Part shown: in pieces, positions 32,539 to 40,669 of the stretch
Layout: the number at the start of each line of letters is the position of its first letter
Numbering within the stretch: position 1 is the stretch's first letter
NCBI RefSeq assembly: GCF_018380615.1
Contig: NZ_JAGYVZ010000035.1
Coordinates: 1-40,669 of the forward strand
Direction: 5' to 3'
DNA: 40,669 bases
Source of the DNA: Flavobacterium psychroterrae
GTDB taxonomy: Bacteria; Bacteroidota; Bacteroidia; Flavobacteriales; Flavobacteriaceae
Notes under the pieces: generated by a model
Told to the model about the DNA's origin: nothing
Seen by the model: the letters and a program-made list of their open reading frames with translations, nothing else
The model's database searches: none
Program-made: the position numbers and the translations under genes

Positions 32539-33177
32539 ATGGAAAATAGAAAATATATAAAAGTAGGTGTTGCCGGACCGGTAGGTTCTGGAAAAACTGC
32601 TTTATTAGAACGATTGAGCAGACATTTATACGGAACGTATGACCTTGGTGTAATTACAAATGATATTTATACTAAAGAAGATGCAGAGTTCATGGCTAAA
32701 AATAGTCTTTTACCACATGACCGTATTATTGGCGTTGAAACAGGCGGTTGTCCTCATACCGCTATTCGCGAGGATGCAAGTATGAATCTTGAAGCGGTAG
32801 ATGAATTAGCAAACCGTTTTGAGAATATTGAGTTGATTTTTATTGAAAGTGGCGGTGATAATTTATCTGCAACTTTTAGTCCGGATCTTGCCGATGTTAC
32901 CATCTTTATTATTGATGTTGCCGAAGGTGAAAAAATTCCAAGAAAAGGAGGCCCTGGGATCACAAGATCAGATTTATTGGTAATTAATAAAATTGATTTA
33001 GCGCCTTATGTAGGGGCTAGTCTTCAGGTTATGGAAGATGATGCAAGAAGAATGAGAAAGGGAACACCATTTATATTCTCGAATCTTAAAACTGATGTAG
33101 GTGTTCCGGAAATTATAGGATGGCTTAAAAAATATGCTTTACTGGAAGAATGTGAAGAACCCAATCTGCTAAGATAA
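32539..33177 (+). CDS. ureG: Urease accessory GTPase UreG
   Basis: This 212-residue SIMIBI GTPase has the P-loop GPVGSGKT (13-20), the nickel-binding GVETGGCPHTAIREDASMN (CPH motif), ESGGDNLSATFSPDLADVTIFIIDVAEGEKIPRKGGPGITRSDLLVINKIDLAPYVGA, with the NKID guanine motif. Such proteins use GTP hydrolysis to load nickel into urease. It lies 25 bases after ureF and abuts ureD. Confidence 0.97.
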   Translation: MENRKYIKVGVAGPVGSGKTALLERLSRHLYGTYDLGVITNDIYTKEDAEFMAKNSLLPHDRIIGVETGGCPHTAIREDASMNLEAVDELANRFENIELIFIESGGDNLSATFSPDLADVTIFIIDVAEGEKIPRKGGPGITRSDLLVINKIDLAPYVGASLQVMEDDARRMRKGTPFIFSNLKTDVGVPEIIGWLKKYALLEECEEPNLLR

Positions 33178-33963
33178 ATGGACAGTCGCCTACATATTAT
33201 AGCAGGTCATAAACAAGGGTGTTCCTATGTAAAGGATCTTTATGTGACCCCTCCGTTTCGTGTAGTTTCGGTAGGACAACGAAAACAGGATAATAAACTT
33301 TATCAGATCGTGATTAGTACTTCACCCGGCATTTTGTGCGGTGACCGTTACCAACTGGATATTGTTTTAGAGAAAGGAGCTCAGTTGCAGCTTCAGTCAC
33401 AATCCTATCAAAGATTATTCAATATGGAAAATGATGCTGTACAGCAACTTACTATTTCAATGGAGGATAATACTTCCTTTGCTTATGTTCCACATCCTGT
33501 CGTACCACATGAAAATTCTAATTTCAAAAGTAAAGCCGAAATCCGTATTGGTACAAATAGTCAGGTCATAATTAGTGAGATTATCACTTGTGGAAGAAAA
33601 CATTATGGAGAGTTTTTTAAACTGAAAAGGTTTCAAAATCTTATAGAGATTTACCATAAAAATAAATTGGTACTAAAAGATAATGTACTTATCCAACCCA
33701 ATTTGATTCCTATAAGTACAATTGGTAATCTGGAAGAATTTAGCCATCAGGGTACTTTAATCTTTTATAGCACCAAAGAAAATGTCGATAAAAATCTATT
33801 AGTCGATACGATCCATTCTATTATTGAATCTCAAAACGAAATGGAAATCGGCATTTCAGCAATGGAGGATAATGGATTTGTGATTAGAGCACTGGGACAT
33901 GGAGGAGAAGTAATGTATAATTTTTTCCTAAAGGTTCAGGGAATCCTTTGGGAATTAGAATAA
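33178..33963 (+). CDS. ureD: Urease accessory protein UreD (UreH)
   Basis: The 261-residue protein matches UreD, the scaffold through which nickel passes to the apo-urease. Typical segments are TSPGILCGDRYQLDIVLEKGAQLQLQSQSYQRLF, FAYVPHPVVPHENSNFKSKAEIRI, VIISEIITCGRKHYGEFFKLKRFQN and the C-terminal LGHGGEVMYNFF. It starts immediately after the ureG stop codon. In the order ureEFGD the urease maturation set is complete. Confidence 0.94.
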   Translation: MDSRLHIIAGHKQGCSYVKDLYVTPPFRVVSVGQRKQDNKLYQIVISTSPGILCGDRYQLDIVLEKGAQLQLQSQSYQRLFNMENDAVQQLTISMEDNTSFAYVPHPVVPHENSNFKSKAEIRIGTNSQVIISEIITCGRKHYGEFFKLKRFQNLIEIYHKNKLVLKDNVLIQPNLIPISTIGNLEEFSHQGTLIFYSTKENVDKNLLVDTIHSIIESQNEMEIGISAMEDNGFVIRALGHGGEVMYNFFLKVQGILWELE

Positions 33964-33971
33964 AATAAGTT

Positions 33972-34673
33972 ATGAATACTACTATTTGGGCATTAATACT
34001 AAGTGCTGTATCAATAAGTTTCATCCACACCATATCTGGTCCGGATCATTATTTGCCATTTATTGTTTTGTCAAAATCAAAACAATGGAGCAAGAGTAAA
34101 ACAATTCTGCTTACAATTGCCTGTGGCTTTGGTCACGTTTTGAGTTCTTTGGATTTAGGCTCTGTCGGGGTTTTTATGGGATGGCAGCTCAATAAGTTTT
34201 CATGGTTTCAGGATATCCGAGGGAATATTTCAGGTTGGGCATTGCTTGTTTTCGGACTCATGTATCTTATATATGGAATCATTCAAACTATTAAAAATAA
34301 ACCCCACAAGCATTTTGATGTATTAGGAGATGATGTTTATGTTTATGAACACAATCATGGAGAAATAGTAATGCCTCAGAGCCGAATAAAAGTAACTCCG
34401 TTTGTATTGTTCATGATTTTTGTAATGGGACCGAGTGAACCACTTACACCGCTTCTTTTTTATTCGGGATTAAATCGTTCTGTTACTGAAATTGTTGCAC
34501 TCGTAGTTCCATTTGCACTTACTACTGTAGCTACAATGCTTGGAATGGTTTTATTGGGGCGATACGGATATTCAACCTTTTTTAATACCGATAAACTCGA
34601 ACGTTATATGGGTATTGTAAGTGGTGCAGTAGTGACAATATGTGGTATAGGAATGGTCTTTTTAGGATGGTAA
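33972..34673 (+). CDS. UreH-like nickel permease
   Basis: The 233-residue protein has about six membrane helices. Its first helix carries SFIHTISGPDHYLPFIVLSK, with H19 followed by D25-H26. This resembles the HX4DH nickel-binding signature of NiCoT/UreH-type permeases, though the spacing here is HX5DH. A short His-rich loop (KHFDVLGDDVYVYEHNHGE) lies between helices three and four. It lies eight bases after ureD, as expected for a nickel importer serving urease. An alternative annotation as a SafE/TauE-like exporter is possible because these families overlap. Confidence 0.8.
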   Translation: MNTTIWALILSAVSISFIHTISGPDHYLPFIVLSKSKQWSKSKTILLTIACGFGHVLSSLDLGSVGVFMGWQLNKFSWFQDIRGNISGWALLVFGLMYLIYGIIQTIKNKPHKHFDVLGDDVYVYEHNHGEIVMPQSRIKVTPFVLFMIFVMGPSEPLTPLLFYSGLNRSVTEIVALVVPFALTTVATMLGMVLLGRYGYSTFFNTDKLERYMGIVSGAVVTICGIGMVFLGW

Positions 34674-34697
34674 AATAAAAAACAGAAAAAAATTACA

Positions 34698-35585
34698 ATG
34701 AATAAAATTTTTATAAAAATTCCTTTTATCGACAATGTATTAAAAGGAATAGGGCAAATTATGCTTCAGGAAAACCGATGGACAGGGCTTTTGTTCCTTA
34801 TTGGTATTTTTACGGGAAGCTGGCAGGGCGGTATTGCAACTCTCCTTGCGACAAGCGCAAGTACATTTACAGCTATGAAACTCGGTTATGATAAATCAGA
34901 AATCAAAGCAGGACTTTATGGTTTTAGTGCGGCTTTAGTGGGAGTTGCTCTGTCATTTTTCTTTCAGACTACAATATTGATCTGGTTTCTAATTGTTTTG
35001 GGTGGCGCCCTGGCAAGTATTATTCAGCATTTTTTTATAACCAGGAAAATTCCGGCGTTTACTTTTCCTTTCATTTTAATTATTTGGGTATTTGTTTTTG
35101 CACTCCATAATTTTACTAATATTCCACCTTCGGAAATGATCACTGCAAAACCGGTAGATTTAAATTATAGTGAGTTTATTACCCCCCTTAACGGTTTTGG
35201 AGAAGTGATATTTCAGGGAGGAGCATTGTCCGGAATCATTTTCTTTATAGGAGTTTTTATAAATTCACCTCTCGCAGCTTTATATGGTTTTGTCGGTGCT
35301 TTATTAGGAGCATATATTTCATTTACCAGAGGAGAATCAATAGAAGGAATCCATATGGGATTATTCGGATTCAATGCTGTGCTTTCCGCTATAGTTTTTT
35401 CAGGAGTAAAAAAAACAGATGGTTTATGGGTTTTGATAGCTGTATTTATTACAGTAATTATAGATGACTTATTGATTGAAAGTAATATCCTGACAGCTGT
35501 TGGAGGGGTACTTACTTTTCCTTTTGTTGCAGGAACATGCATAACGCTGCTTATTCAGAAAATTATCCCTAAGAGATTCGTCTAA
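34698..35585 (+). CDS. Urea transporter (UT family)
   Basis: The 295-residue protein has about ten helices in two homologous halves, as in UT-type urea channels. Each half has a similar pattern: GLYGFSAALVGVALSFFF and MGLFGFNAVLSAIVFSG, plus paired KIPAFTFPFIL and VGGVLTFPFVAG, which match the LPxxT/PF signature around the pore helices. UT proteins let urea diffuse down its gradient and urease supplies the pull. The gene lies 24 bases after the nickel permease, in the same operon. Confidence 0.87.
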   Translation: MNKIFIKIPFIDNVLKGIGQIMLQENRWTGLLFLIGIFTGSWQGGIATLLATSASTFTAMKLGYDKSEIKAGLYGFSAALVGVALSFFFQTTILIWFLIVLGGALASIIQHFFITRKIPAFTFPFILIIWVFVFALHNFTNIPPSEMITAKPVDLNYSEFITPLNGFGEVIFQGGALSGIIFFIGVFINSPLAALYGFVGALLGAYISFTRGESIEGIHMGLFGFNAVLSAIVFSGVKKTDGLWVLIAVFITVIIDDLLIESNILTAVGGVLTFPFVAGTCITLLIQKIIPKRFV

Positions 35586-35604
35586 GAAAATTAAAATTAG
35601 TTGC

Positions 35605-37842
35605 ATGTATAAAATACAAATTGTTTTTCTTTTCCTAATGATGAGTAAAATGGCTTTGGCACAAAAGAAAGAAAGTCAGTCATTCATTAAAGATACGGAT
35701 AACAAATTCCCAATAGAGAATGCCCAGATAGTTTACAATCACGGTGACAGCCATACTCATTCAGGATCTGATGGTTTATTTAAATATCATATTGAATCAT
35801 TTCCCGACACCCTTACCATCAGTTATAAAGGATATGATGAGGTAAAGTGGATTGTTAACAATGAAAAAGAGTATAAAAATGTCATTTTTCTTCAGCATAA
35901 ACCAATCCAGATTTCCGAAGTAGTAATCAACAACAATAATTTCCTTAAAGCGGTTACAAAAGTCGATCTTAATAAATTTCCGGTAAATTCTGCTCAGGAT
36001 TTATTACGCAAAGTTCCAGGCTTATTTATTGCCCAACATGCAGGCGGTGGAAAAGCAGAACAGCTTTTTTTGAGAGGATTTGATGCCGATCACGGAACTG
36101 ATGTCAGTGTCAATGTAGACGGAATGCCTGTGAATATTGTGTCTCATGCACACGGACAAGGATATTCAGATTTACATTTTGTTATTCCGGAAACCGTTAA
36201 TAATATAGATTTTGGTAAAGGTGCCTATTATGCGGATCGCGATGATTTTTGTACCGCAGGATATGTAGACTTTCAAACTTATACCCGTTTAAAAAACAGT
36301 ATGATTAAACTCGAAGCTGGTTCTTTTAATACTAAAAGAATGTTGGGAATGTTCAATATTATTGATGATCCGGAGCAAAGGGAAAATTTCTATGTTGCCA
36401 CAGAATATAATTATACAGACGGGCCATTTGATGTAAAACAAAATTTTAGCAGGTTAAATATCTTCGCAAAATACAATCAGTGGCTTAATGACAATGATTA
36501 TTTGAATGTTCAGTTTTCTACCTTCAATTCCTCGTGGAATGCCTCAGGTCAAAATCCTGAACGAGCCATTAATGAAGGAATTATTGATCGTTGGGGGAGT
36601 ATTGATCCTACAGAAGGAGGGAGCACTTCACGCACAAATGTTCAGGTAAATTTTAAACATATTATCTCTCCATCAGAACATATTGAAGCTATGGGCTGGT
36701 ATTCGAAATATAATTTTAATCTATATTCTGATTTTACATTTTACCTGAATGATCCAGTTTATGGAGATGAAATTCAGCAAAAGGATGGCAGAAATATTTA
36801 TGGTACTGAATTGAAGCATATCAAAAATTTTGTCCTTCCTAACGGTTCTGTAAAAGTAATATCAGGTATTGGATTCCGAAATGACGATATTGGCACATTG
36901 CAACTTAATTATGTTTATCACCGGGATTTATTATTAGATAAAAAGATGGATGCTACCGGAGTAGAAACCAATCTCCATGCTTATTCCGGATTGATCTGGA
37001 AAACGGGAAAATGGATCGTTAATCCCGGATTAAGGTTGGATTATTTTATTTTTAATATGCATGATCTTCTCAATCAGGAACAAATGCCTGTTGGACAATC
37101 ATCAAATGGAACTAGATTAAGTCCAAAACTAAATTTCTCTTATGCTGCCAATGACAAAGTTATGTGGCTGCTCAAAACAGGTATGGGTTTCCACTCTAAT
37201 GATTTGAGAGTGGCAATTCCTGAAAAAGAAAATACCCTGCCTTATTCTATAGGCGCAGATTTTGGAGCGAGACTTCATCCCTTTAAAACATTGATTATTA
37301 CGCCCACTATTTGGTATTTATTTCTACAGCAGGAATTTGTTTATGTAGGTGATGATGCCGTAGTAGAACCTTCCGGAAAATCAAGACGTTATGGAGTTGG
37401 TTTAGGAATCCGTTTTCAGCCGTTACAAAACTTGTATCTAAATGCAGATATTAATTATTCACATGCCAGATTTATTAATGAACCCCAAGGTGCAGATTAT
37501 GTTCCGTTAGCTCCTGTATTAACTAGTACCGGATCAGTAAACTGGGATTTTCTGCAAGGATTTTCTGTGGGTTTACAATATCGTTATCTGGGAGGACGAC
37601 CTGCTGTAGAAGATAACAGCATCAAAACAACTGCGTACTTTGTAAACGATTTGATACTTTCATATAATGGTGTAAAATGGGGAACTAATCTCCAGGTTAA
37701 TAATTTATTAAACGTAAAATGGAATGAAGCTCAGTTTGCTACCGAAACTCAATTAAAAAACGAGGTAGCACCAGTTACAGATATTACTTATACTCCCGGA
37801 GTTCCTTTTGGAATAAAAATGGGTGTATTTTATAAGTTTTAA
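35605..37842 (+). CDS. TonB-dependent receptor, probably for nickel
   Basis: This 745-residue receptor has a signal peptide (ending MALAQ), a short carboxypeptidase-like domain (about 28-105), a plug (about 120-240) and a barrel ending IKMGVFYKF. The plug is unusually rich in His at substrate-facing positions: H145 (FIAQHAGGG), H163 (FDADHGTDV), H181 and H183 (IVSHAHGQGY), H191 (DLHFVI). HGDSHTHSG occurs in the N-terminal domain. Such clusters are typical of metal-importing TonB receptors. It lies between the urea transporter and carbonic anhydrase genes, so nickel is the best guess. There is no STN domain, so it does not signal like the receptor at 15446-17980. Confidence 0.85.
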   Translation: MYKIQIVFLFLMMSKMALAQKKESQSFIKDTDNKFPIENAQIVYNHGDSHTHSGSDGLFKYHIESFPDTLTISYKGYDEVKWIVNNEKEYKNVIFLQHKPIQISEVVINNNNFLKAVTKVDLNKFPVNSAQDLLRKVPGLFIAQHAGGGKAEQLFLRGFDADHGTDVSVNVDGMPVNIVSHAHGQGYSDLHFVIPETVNNIDFGKGAYYADRDDFCTAGYVDFQTYTRLKNSMIKLEAGSFNTKRMLGMFNIIDDPEQRENFYVATEYNYTDGPFDVKQNFSRLNIFAKYNQWLNDNDYLNVQFSTFNSSWNASGQNPERAINEGIIDRWGSIDPTEGGSTSRTNVQVNFKHIISPSEHIEAMGWYSKYNFNLYSDFTFYLNDPVYGDEIQQKDGRNIYGTELKHIKNFVLPNGSVKVISGIGFRNDDIGTLQLNYVYHRDLLLDKKMDATGVETNLHAYSGLIWKTGKWIVNPGLRLDYFIFNMHDLLNQEQMPVGQSSNGTRLSPKLNFSYAANDKVMWLLKTGMGFHSNDLRVAIPEKENTLPYSIGADFGARLHPFKTLIITPTIWYLFLQQEFVYVGDDAVVEPSGKSRRYGVGLGIRFQPLQNLYLNADINYSHARFINEPQGADYVPLAPVLTSTGSVNWDFLQGFSVGLQYRYLGGRPAVEDNSIKTTAYFVNDLILSYNGVKWGTNLQVNNLLNVKWNEAQFATETQLKNEVAPVTDITYTPGVPFGIKMGVFYKF

Positions 37843-37963
37843 GCTGATACAAGACAAGCGCCACAATATTAGGACATCTTTAGAAGAATTATTTTCAAAC
37901 AATTTTATATAAAATGACCGTCATAAGAATTAGAGTTATAATTTTATAATTAAAAATAATAGT

Positions 37964-38593
37964 ATGGATATTACTCAAATTTTTGAGAACAACAGAAATT
38001 GGATCAACAAACAACTCCAAATAAACAATCATTATTTTGAAAAACTCTCAAAAGGACAATCTCCGGAATTTCTGTACATCGGCTGTTCAGACAGCCGTGT
38101 TTCTGCCGAAGAACTTATGGGATTAGAACCCGGGAAAGTTTTTGTACATCGAAACATAGCTAATATAGTTCCAAATACCGACTTAAATTCGATGTCGGTA
38201 ATTAATTATGCGGTTGTACATTTAAAAGTAAAACACATTGTAGTTTGTGGTCATTATGGATGCGGTGGTGTATTTGCCGCTATGCAGCAATCAGATTTAG
38301 GAATATTAAACCCGTGGTTAAGAAATATCAGGGATGTTTACCGTATTCACCAGAAAACTCTTGATGCCATTACCGACGAAGAAGAAAAATACAAAAAATT
38401 AGTAGAATTGAATGTTCAGGAACAATGCGTCAATGTTATTAAAACTGCCGAAGTCCAAAAAGCATACAATGAAAGAAATTTAAAAGTCTACGGATGGATC
38501 TTTGATATAAGTAGCGGGAAATTAATTGACCTGGATATCAACTTCACAGAAATATTAAAAGACATTACCAAGATTTACAAAATCTCTAACTAG
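37964..38593 (+). CDS. Beta-carbonic anhydrase
   Basis: The 209-residue protein has the full beta-class zinc site: C41 and D43 with R45 in CSDSR, and H97 and C100 in CGHYGCGGV. The VHRNIANIVPNTDLNSMSVINYAVVHLKVKHIVV segment is typical. It interconverts CO2 and bicarbonate. Placed about 120 bases after the receptor of the urease island, it probably manages inorganic carbon released from urea and so helps buffer pH. No signal peptide is seen, so it is cytoplasmic, together with urease. Sequence favours the Can-like clade, but the gene symbol is left open. Confidence 0.93.
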   Translation: MDITQIFENNRNWINKQLQINNHYFEKLSKGQSPEFLYIGCSDSRVSAEELMGLEPGKVFVHRNIANIVPNTDLNSMSVINYAVVHLKVKHIVVCGHYGCGGVFAAMQQSDLGILNPWLRNIRDVYRIHQKTLDAITDEEEKYKKLVELNVQEQCVNVIKTAEVQKAYNERNLKVYGWIFDISSGKLIDLDINFTEILKDITKIYKISN

Positions 38594-38740
38594 TATTGTT
38601 ACACAAATCTCATTATATATTAAAGACGTGTTCTATTATATTGCAATAAAAACTTGAGTAGTCACAAAATATCTTTAGAACGGATTTTGACATCTATTAA
38701 AGCGAAAATTTTTCAAGATAACTATAAGCAGTTTTTCCAC

Positions 38741-38802
38741 TCCTAATATATAAGGAGTAATTTCGCACCCACTACCCGACAGGTTTTCAAAACCTGTCGG
38801 GT
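38741..38802. repeat. Hairpin cluster with a 29-bp perfect palindrome
   Basis: ACCCGACAGGTTTT (38774-38787), one C, and AAAACCTGTCGGGT (38789-38802) form a perfect palindrome. ACTCCT/AGGAGT lies just upstream (near 38740-38760). I recall CCCGACAGG..CCTGTCGGG palindromes as common dispersed intergenic sequences in Flavobacterium, probably terminators or REP-like units. The 250 bases 38594-38843 hold no gene. Confidence 0.65.
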
Positions 38803-38883
38803 TTATTTTGCTACCTATATATAGTAGGGGTTTTTATTCAACGTGTCTTGTCCTAAAAAAGGTTGACTATAATTAAGTTAATT

Positions 38884-39258
38884 ATGTCAACAGAGAGAAA
38901 AGAATCGGAAAAATCGGAAGCCCTACAAACTTATAGTGAGGTATTTAAAAGGCAAATTGTAAAAGAATTCGAGCAGGGATTATTTACTAAAGCAGAACTT
39001 CGCAGGCGTTATAATATTCATGGAAATAGCTGTATTCCACGTTGGTTAAAAAAATATGGTAAATTTACCTATCAAGACAAACTAACCCGTGGAAGACCTA
39101 TGAAAGATCCCCAATCTCAACGTATCAAAGAACTTGAGGCTCAATTAGCCAAGAGAGAACAGGAATTATTGGTTCTAAAAAAGTTTATTGAAATAGCTGA
39201 ACGTGAGCTAAAAGTAGAAATTGTAAAAAAGTCTGGTTCCAAGCAGTCCAAGAAATAG
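38884..39258 (+). CDS. IS3-family transposase OrfA
   Basis: From the ATG at 38884 (within the longer frame from 38863) OrfA has 124 residues. It has an N-terminal HTH (about 12-60: YSEVFKRQIVKEFEQGLFTKAELRRRYNIHGNSCIPRWLKKYG) and a C-terminal leucine-zipper-like coiled coil (RIKELEAQLAKREQELLVLKKFIEIAERELKVEIVKK). It binds the inverted repeats and oligomerises. Near its end is an A6G slippery site for -1 frameshifting into orfB, which yields the OrfAB transposase. Confidence 0.9.
   Translation: MSTERKESEKSEALQTYSEVFKRQIVKEFEQGLFTKAELRRRYNIHGNSCIPRWLKKYGKFTYQDKLTRGRPMKDPQSQRIKELEAQLAKREQELLVLKKFIEIAERELKVEIVKKSGSKQSKK
39225..39231 (+). promoter_or_regulatory. Programmed -1 frameshift site (A6G)
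   Basis: AAAAAAG is in phase A AAA AAG with orfA codons gta-aaa-aag. A -1 slip reads on as KKVWFQAVQEIGHIYRIS, the usual start of the OrfB part of IS150-like transposases. Confidence 0.8.
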
Positions 39259-40150
39259 GTCATATTTACAGAATTAGTCCCGAGACAATATGTCGATTGT
39301 TTGGTTATAGTAAACAAGCTTATTACAAACGAAAATCACAGCAGCTAAAATCTAGTATTGACAAAGAGCATCTTAAATCTTTGGTAATGTCCATACGTCA
39401 AAAACTACCTAAAACTGGGAGCAAAAACTTTATTTTATGTTGAAAGATGATCTTAAGAGACATCAAATAAAAATTGGCAGGGATAAATTAATTGATTTTT
39501 TAAGAGACGAATATTTATTAGTTCCAAAAGTTAGAAGGTATTATAAGACCACCAATTCTAGGCATTGGATGCGTAAATATCCAAATTTAATCAAAGAAAT
39601 TAAGCTAAATGAACCTGAACAAGTTTGGGTAGCAGACATTACATATTTAAGATCTAAAGACAAAACATATTACCTGCATTTAATAACTGATGCTTATTCA
39701 AAGAAAATTGTGGGTTATTGTTTAGCTGATAATTTAATGGCTTCTTCTACATTGGAAGCTTTACGAATGGCTGTTAATAATAGAAAATACAGTCATAATC
39801 TTATTCACCATTCCGACAGAGGTCTTCAATATTGCAGTAGAGAATATACTCAATATTTATCTGAAAGCAATATACTTATAAGTATGACTCAAAATTATGA
39901 TCCCTATGAAAATGCAATTGCAGAAAGGGTCAATGGTATTTTAAAGGAAGAGTTTGGATTGTTTGAAATCTTTGAAAACTTTGCGAACTTAAAAAAGCAA
40001 GTTGATGAATCTATTTTGTTTTATAATCAAATTAGAGTTCATTTATCTATAAATATGCTTACTCCAAATCAAGCGCATTTACAAAATTTGGTAAAACTAA
40101 GAGGATGGAAAAAAATAAATCGGAACAAAACTAATTTTGCTCCGATTTAA
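39232..40150 (+). pseudogene. IS3-family transposase OrfB, frameshifted
   Basis: In the -1 frame the product reads VWFQAVQEIGHIYRIS, ETICRLFGYSKQAYYKRK and so on, up to KTGSKN and then a stop at 39441. The reading then continues in another frame from about 39437 (MLKDDLKRHQIKIGRDKLIDFLR). Adding one A to the run of five at 39423-39427 would restore KTGSKKLYFMLKDDL and a single frame. The DDE core follows intact: D in VADITYL, D in HHSDRGLQY, and E in NAIAERVNGILKEEF. Either a real one-base deletion or a base-calling error in the A run explains it. The ATG at 39437 is not the true start. Confidence 0.85.
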
Positions 40151-40196
40151 CTAATTTTATATTATTAATCGAGTCAACCTTTTTCAGGACAACTCA

Positions 40197-40669
40197 ACGG
40201 ATCAATTCTGAGTCATCGGGACAAGCTTTTTGGAATTTGGAATTTGGAATTTTTTAAGATTGAAGTTTAAATAAGGAGCTATTTCCCGCTATGCGTTGCA
40301 ATCTTTTGCTTTTTAAAGAAAAAAGCAAAAGGATTTCCACTTCTATCGGGGCTAGGGGAGCGGTTTCCAAAAGAACATTTGACATAAAAGAGAAATAAAA
40401 CGCTCCAAAAAGCAAAACTTAGCGCCTTTGCGACTTTGCGCGAAACTATAAAATCCAATAAAATCCAGCTTTGTGTTTTATTAAGACCCACGGTAAGCCA
40501 GGAAAAGCAAAAAAAAACAAACCTTCGCGCCTTAGTGCCTTCGTGACCCAACTACCCAAAACAGGCAAAACACAACAAAATCCTTCAAAGACAAAAAAAC
40601 TTCGCATTATAAAAAACTTCAAACCAGCGAGTTATAAAAAACATTGAAATTATACAATAAAAAGGCTTG
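40197..40669. repeat. Non-coding repeat-rich region to the window edge
   Basis: This 470-base stretch has no credible gene. It contains a tandem GGAATTT (three copies near 40230-40252), a stem CTTTTGCTTTTT/AAAAAGCAAAAG (40303-40331), and two related stretches, AGCGCCTTTGCGACTTTGCG (near 40420) and CGCGCCTTAGTGCCTTCGTG (near 40525). The GGAGCTATTTCCCGCT...TCGGGGCTAGGG sequence (about 40276-40360) is one I remember as a common flavobacterial intergenic repeat. Composition differs from the flanks, with more G and C. Confidence 0.6.

Larger units (their letters stand above)
38844..40196 (+). mobile_element. IS3-family (IS150-like) insertion sequence
   Basis: The 24-base inverted repeats are TGTCTTGTCCTAAAAAAGG... 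at 38844 and its imperfect mirror, GTCAACCTTTTTCAGGACAA..., ending at 40196. Flanks share ACG directly outside both ends (a 3-bp target duplication), and the match extends as TCAACG if the end is redefined. Two ORFs lie inside: orfA with a helix-turn-helix, and orfB with a DDE integrase core. OrfB appears broken by a one-base deletion, so this copy is probably inactive on its own. Confidence 0.9.

Noticed and set aside
39437..39439. ATG as an independent start of orfB
   Set aside because: The upstream -1 frame encodes conserved OrfB sequence up to this point, and a single missing A explains the break better.
40279..40551. 90-codon open frame on the - strand
   Set aside because: It lies wholly inside the repeat-rich sequence, and its codons translate the repeats (stem and GCGCCTT units). 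No domain or signal is seen, so it is a chance frame.

Overview
The window is AT-rich DNA from a Bacteroidota bacterium, most likely Flavobacterium or a close relative. Supporting signs are TAnnTTTG-type -7 boxes with no strong Shine-Dalgarno sites, a FecR anti-sigma factor with a STN-type TonB receptor, many lipoproteins and outer-membrane barrels, and flavobacterial families such as the DUF5777 barrel, DUF2805/TIGR03643 and DUF2452. Species cannot be fixed from the sequence alone.

Region 1 (1-8867) is a set of redox and small-molecule stress genes. The left edge holds a relic of an IS21-like end fused to an Old Yellow Enzyme gene that has lost its 5' part. A quinone-oxidoreductase-like MDR enzyme, an NmrA-type NAD(P)-binding protein, a YjbR protein, two NTF2/SnoaL-fold proteins, a Crp/Fnr regulator, a DoxX membrane protein and a pirin follow on the + strand. 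A TetR-SDR pair on the - strand has two matching operator-like palindromes. An isochorismatase-like hydrolase follows.

Region 2 (9061-11941) has an AraC regulator, a MATE exporter and a convergent thioesterase-like gene.

Region 3 (12099-20663) is a - strand locus. An ECF sigma factor, FecR and an STN-containing TonB receptor form a surface-signalling unit. It is followed by a COG4315-type repeat lipoprotein and then a tight four-gene block: OB-fold protein, DUF5777 barrel, CxxCH cytochrome lipoprotein and YceI. A GTAGGGTAAWTTT motif precedes both fecR and the COG4315 lipoprotein, suggesting one regulon. A divergent lipoprotein with four internal repeats lies on the + strand.

Region 4 (21108-27884) holds a compact light/flavin operon: DUF2805, DUF2452, flavin reductase, cryptochrome/photolyase, and a 47-residue four-cysteine DUF2256 protein. 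After it come a PAS histidine kinase, an unusual protein made of three fused RidA domains with complementary loss of active-site residues, and a small secreted protein.

Region 5 (28019-38593) is a self-contained urease island: ureABC, an outer-membrane protein, ureE, ureF, ureG, ureD, a UreH-like nickel permease, a urea transporter, a histidine-rich TonB receptor (probably for nickel) and a beta-carbonic anhydrase. It covers metal import, urea import, enzyme maturation and handling of the inorganic-carbon product.

Region 6 (38594-40669) contains a perfect palindrome, an IS3-family (IS150-like) element with inverted repeats, a classic A6G frameshift site and a probable one-base deletion that breaks orfB, and then non-coding repeat-rich DNA to the edge. 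No tRNA, rRNA or CRISPR array was seen.
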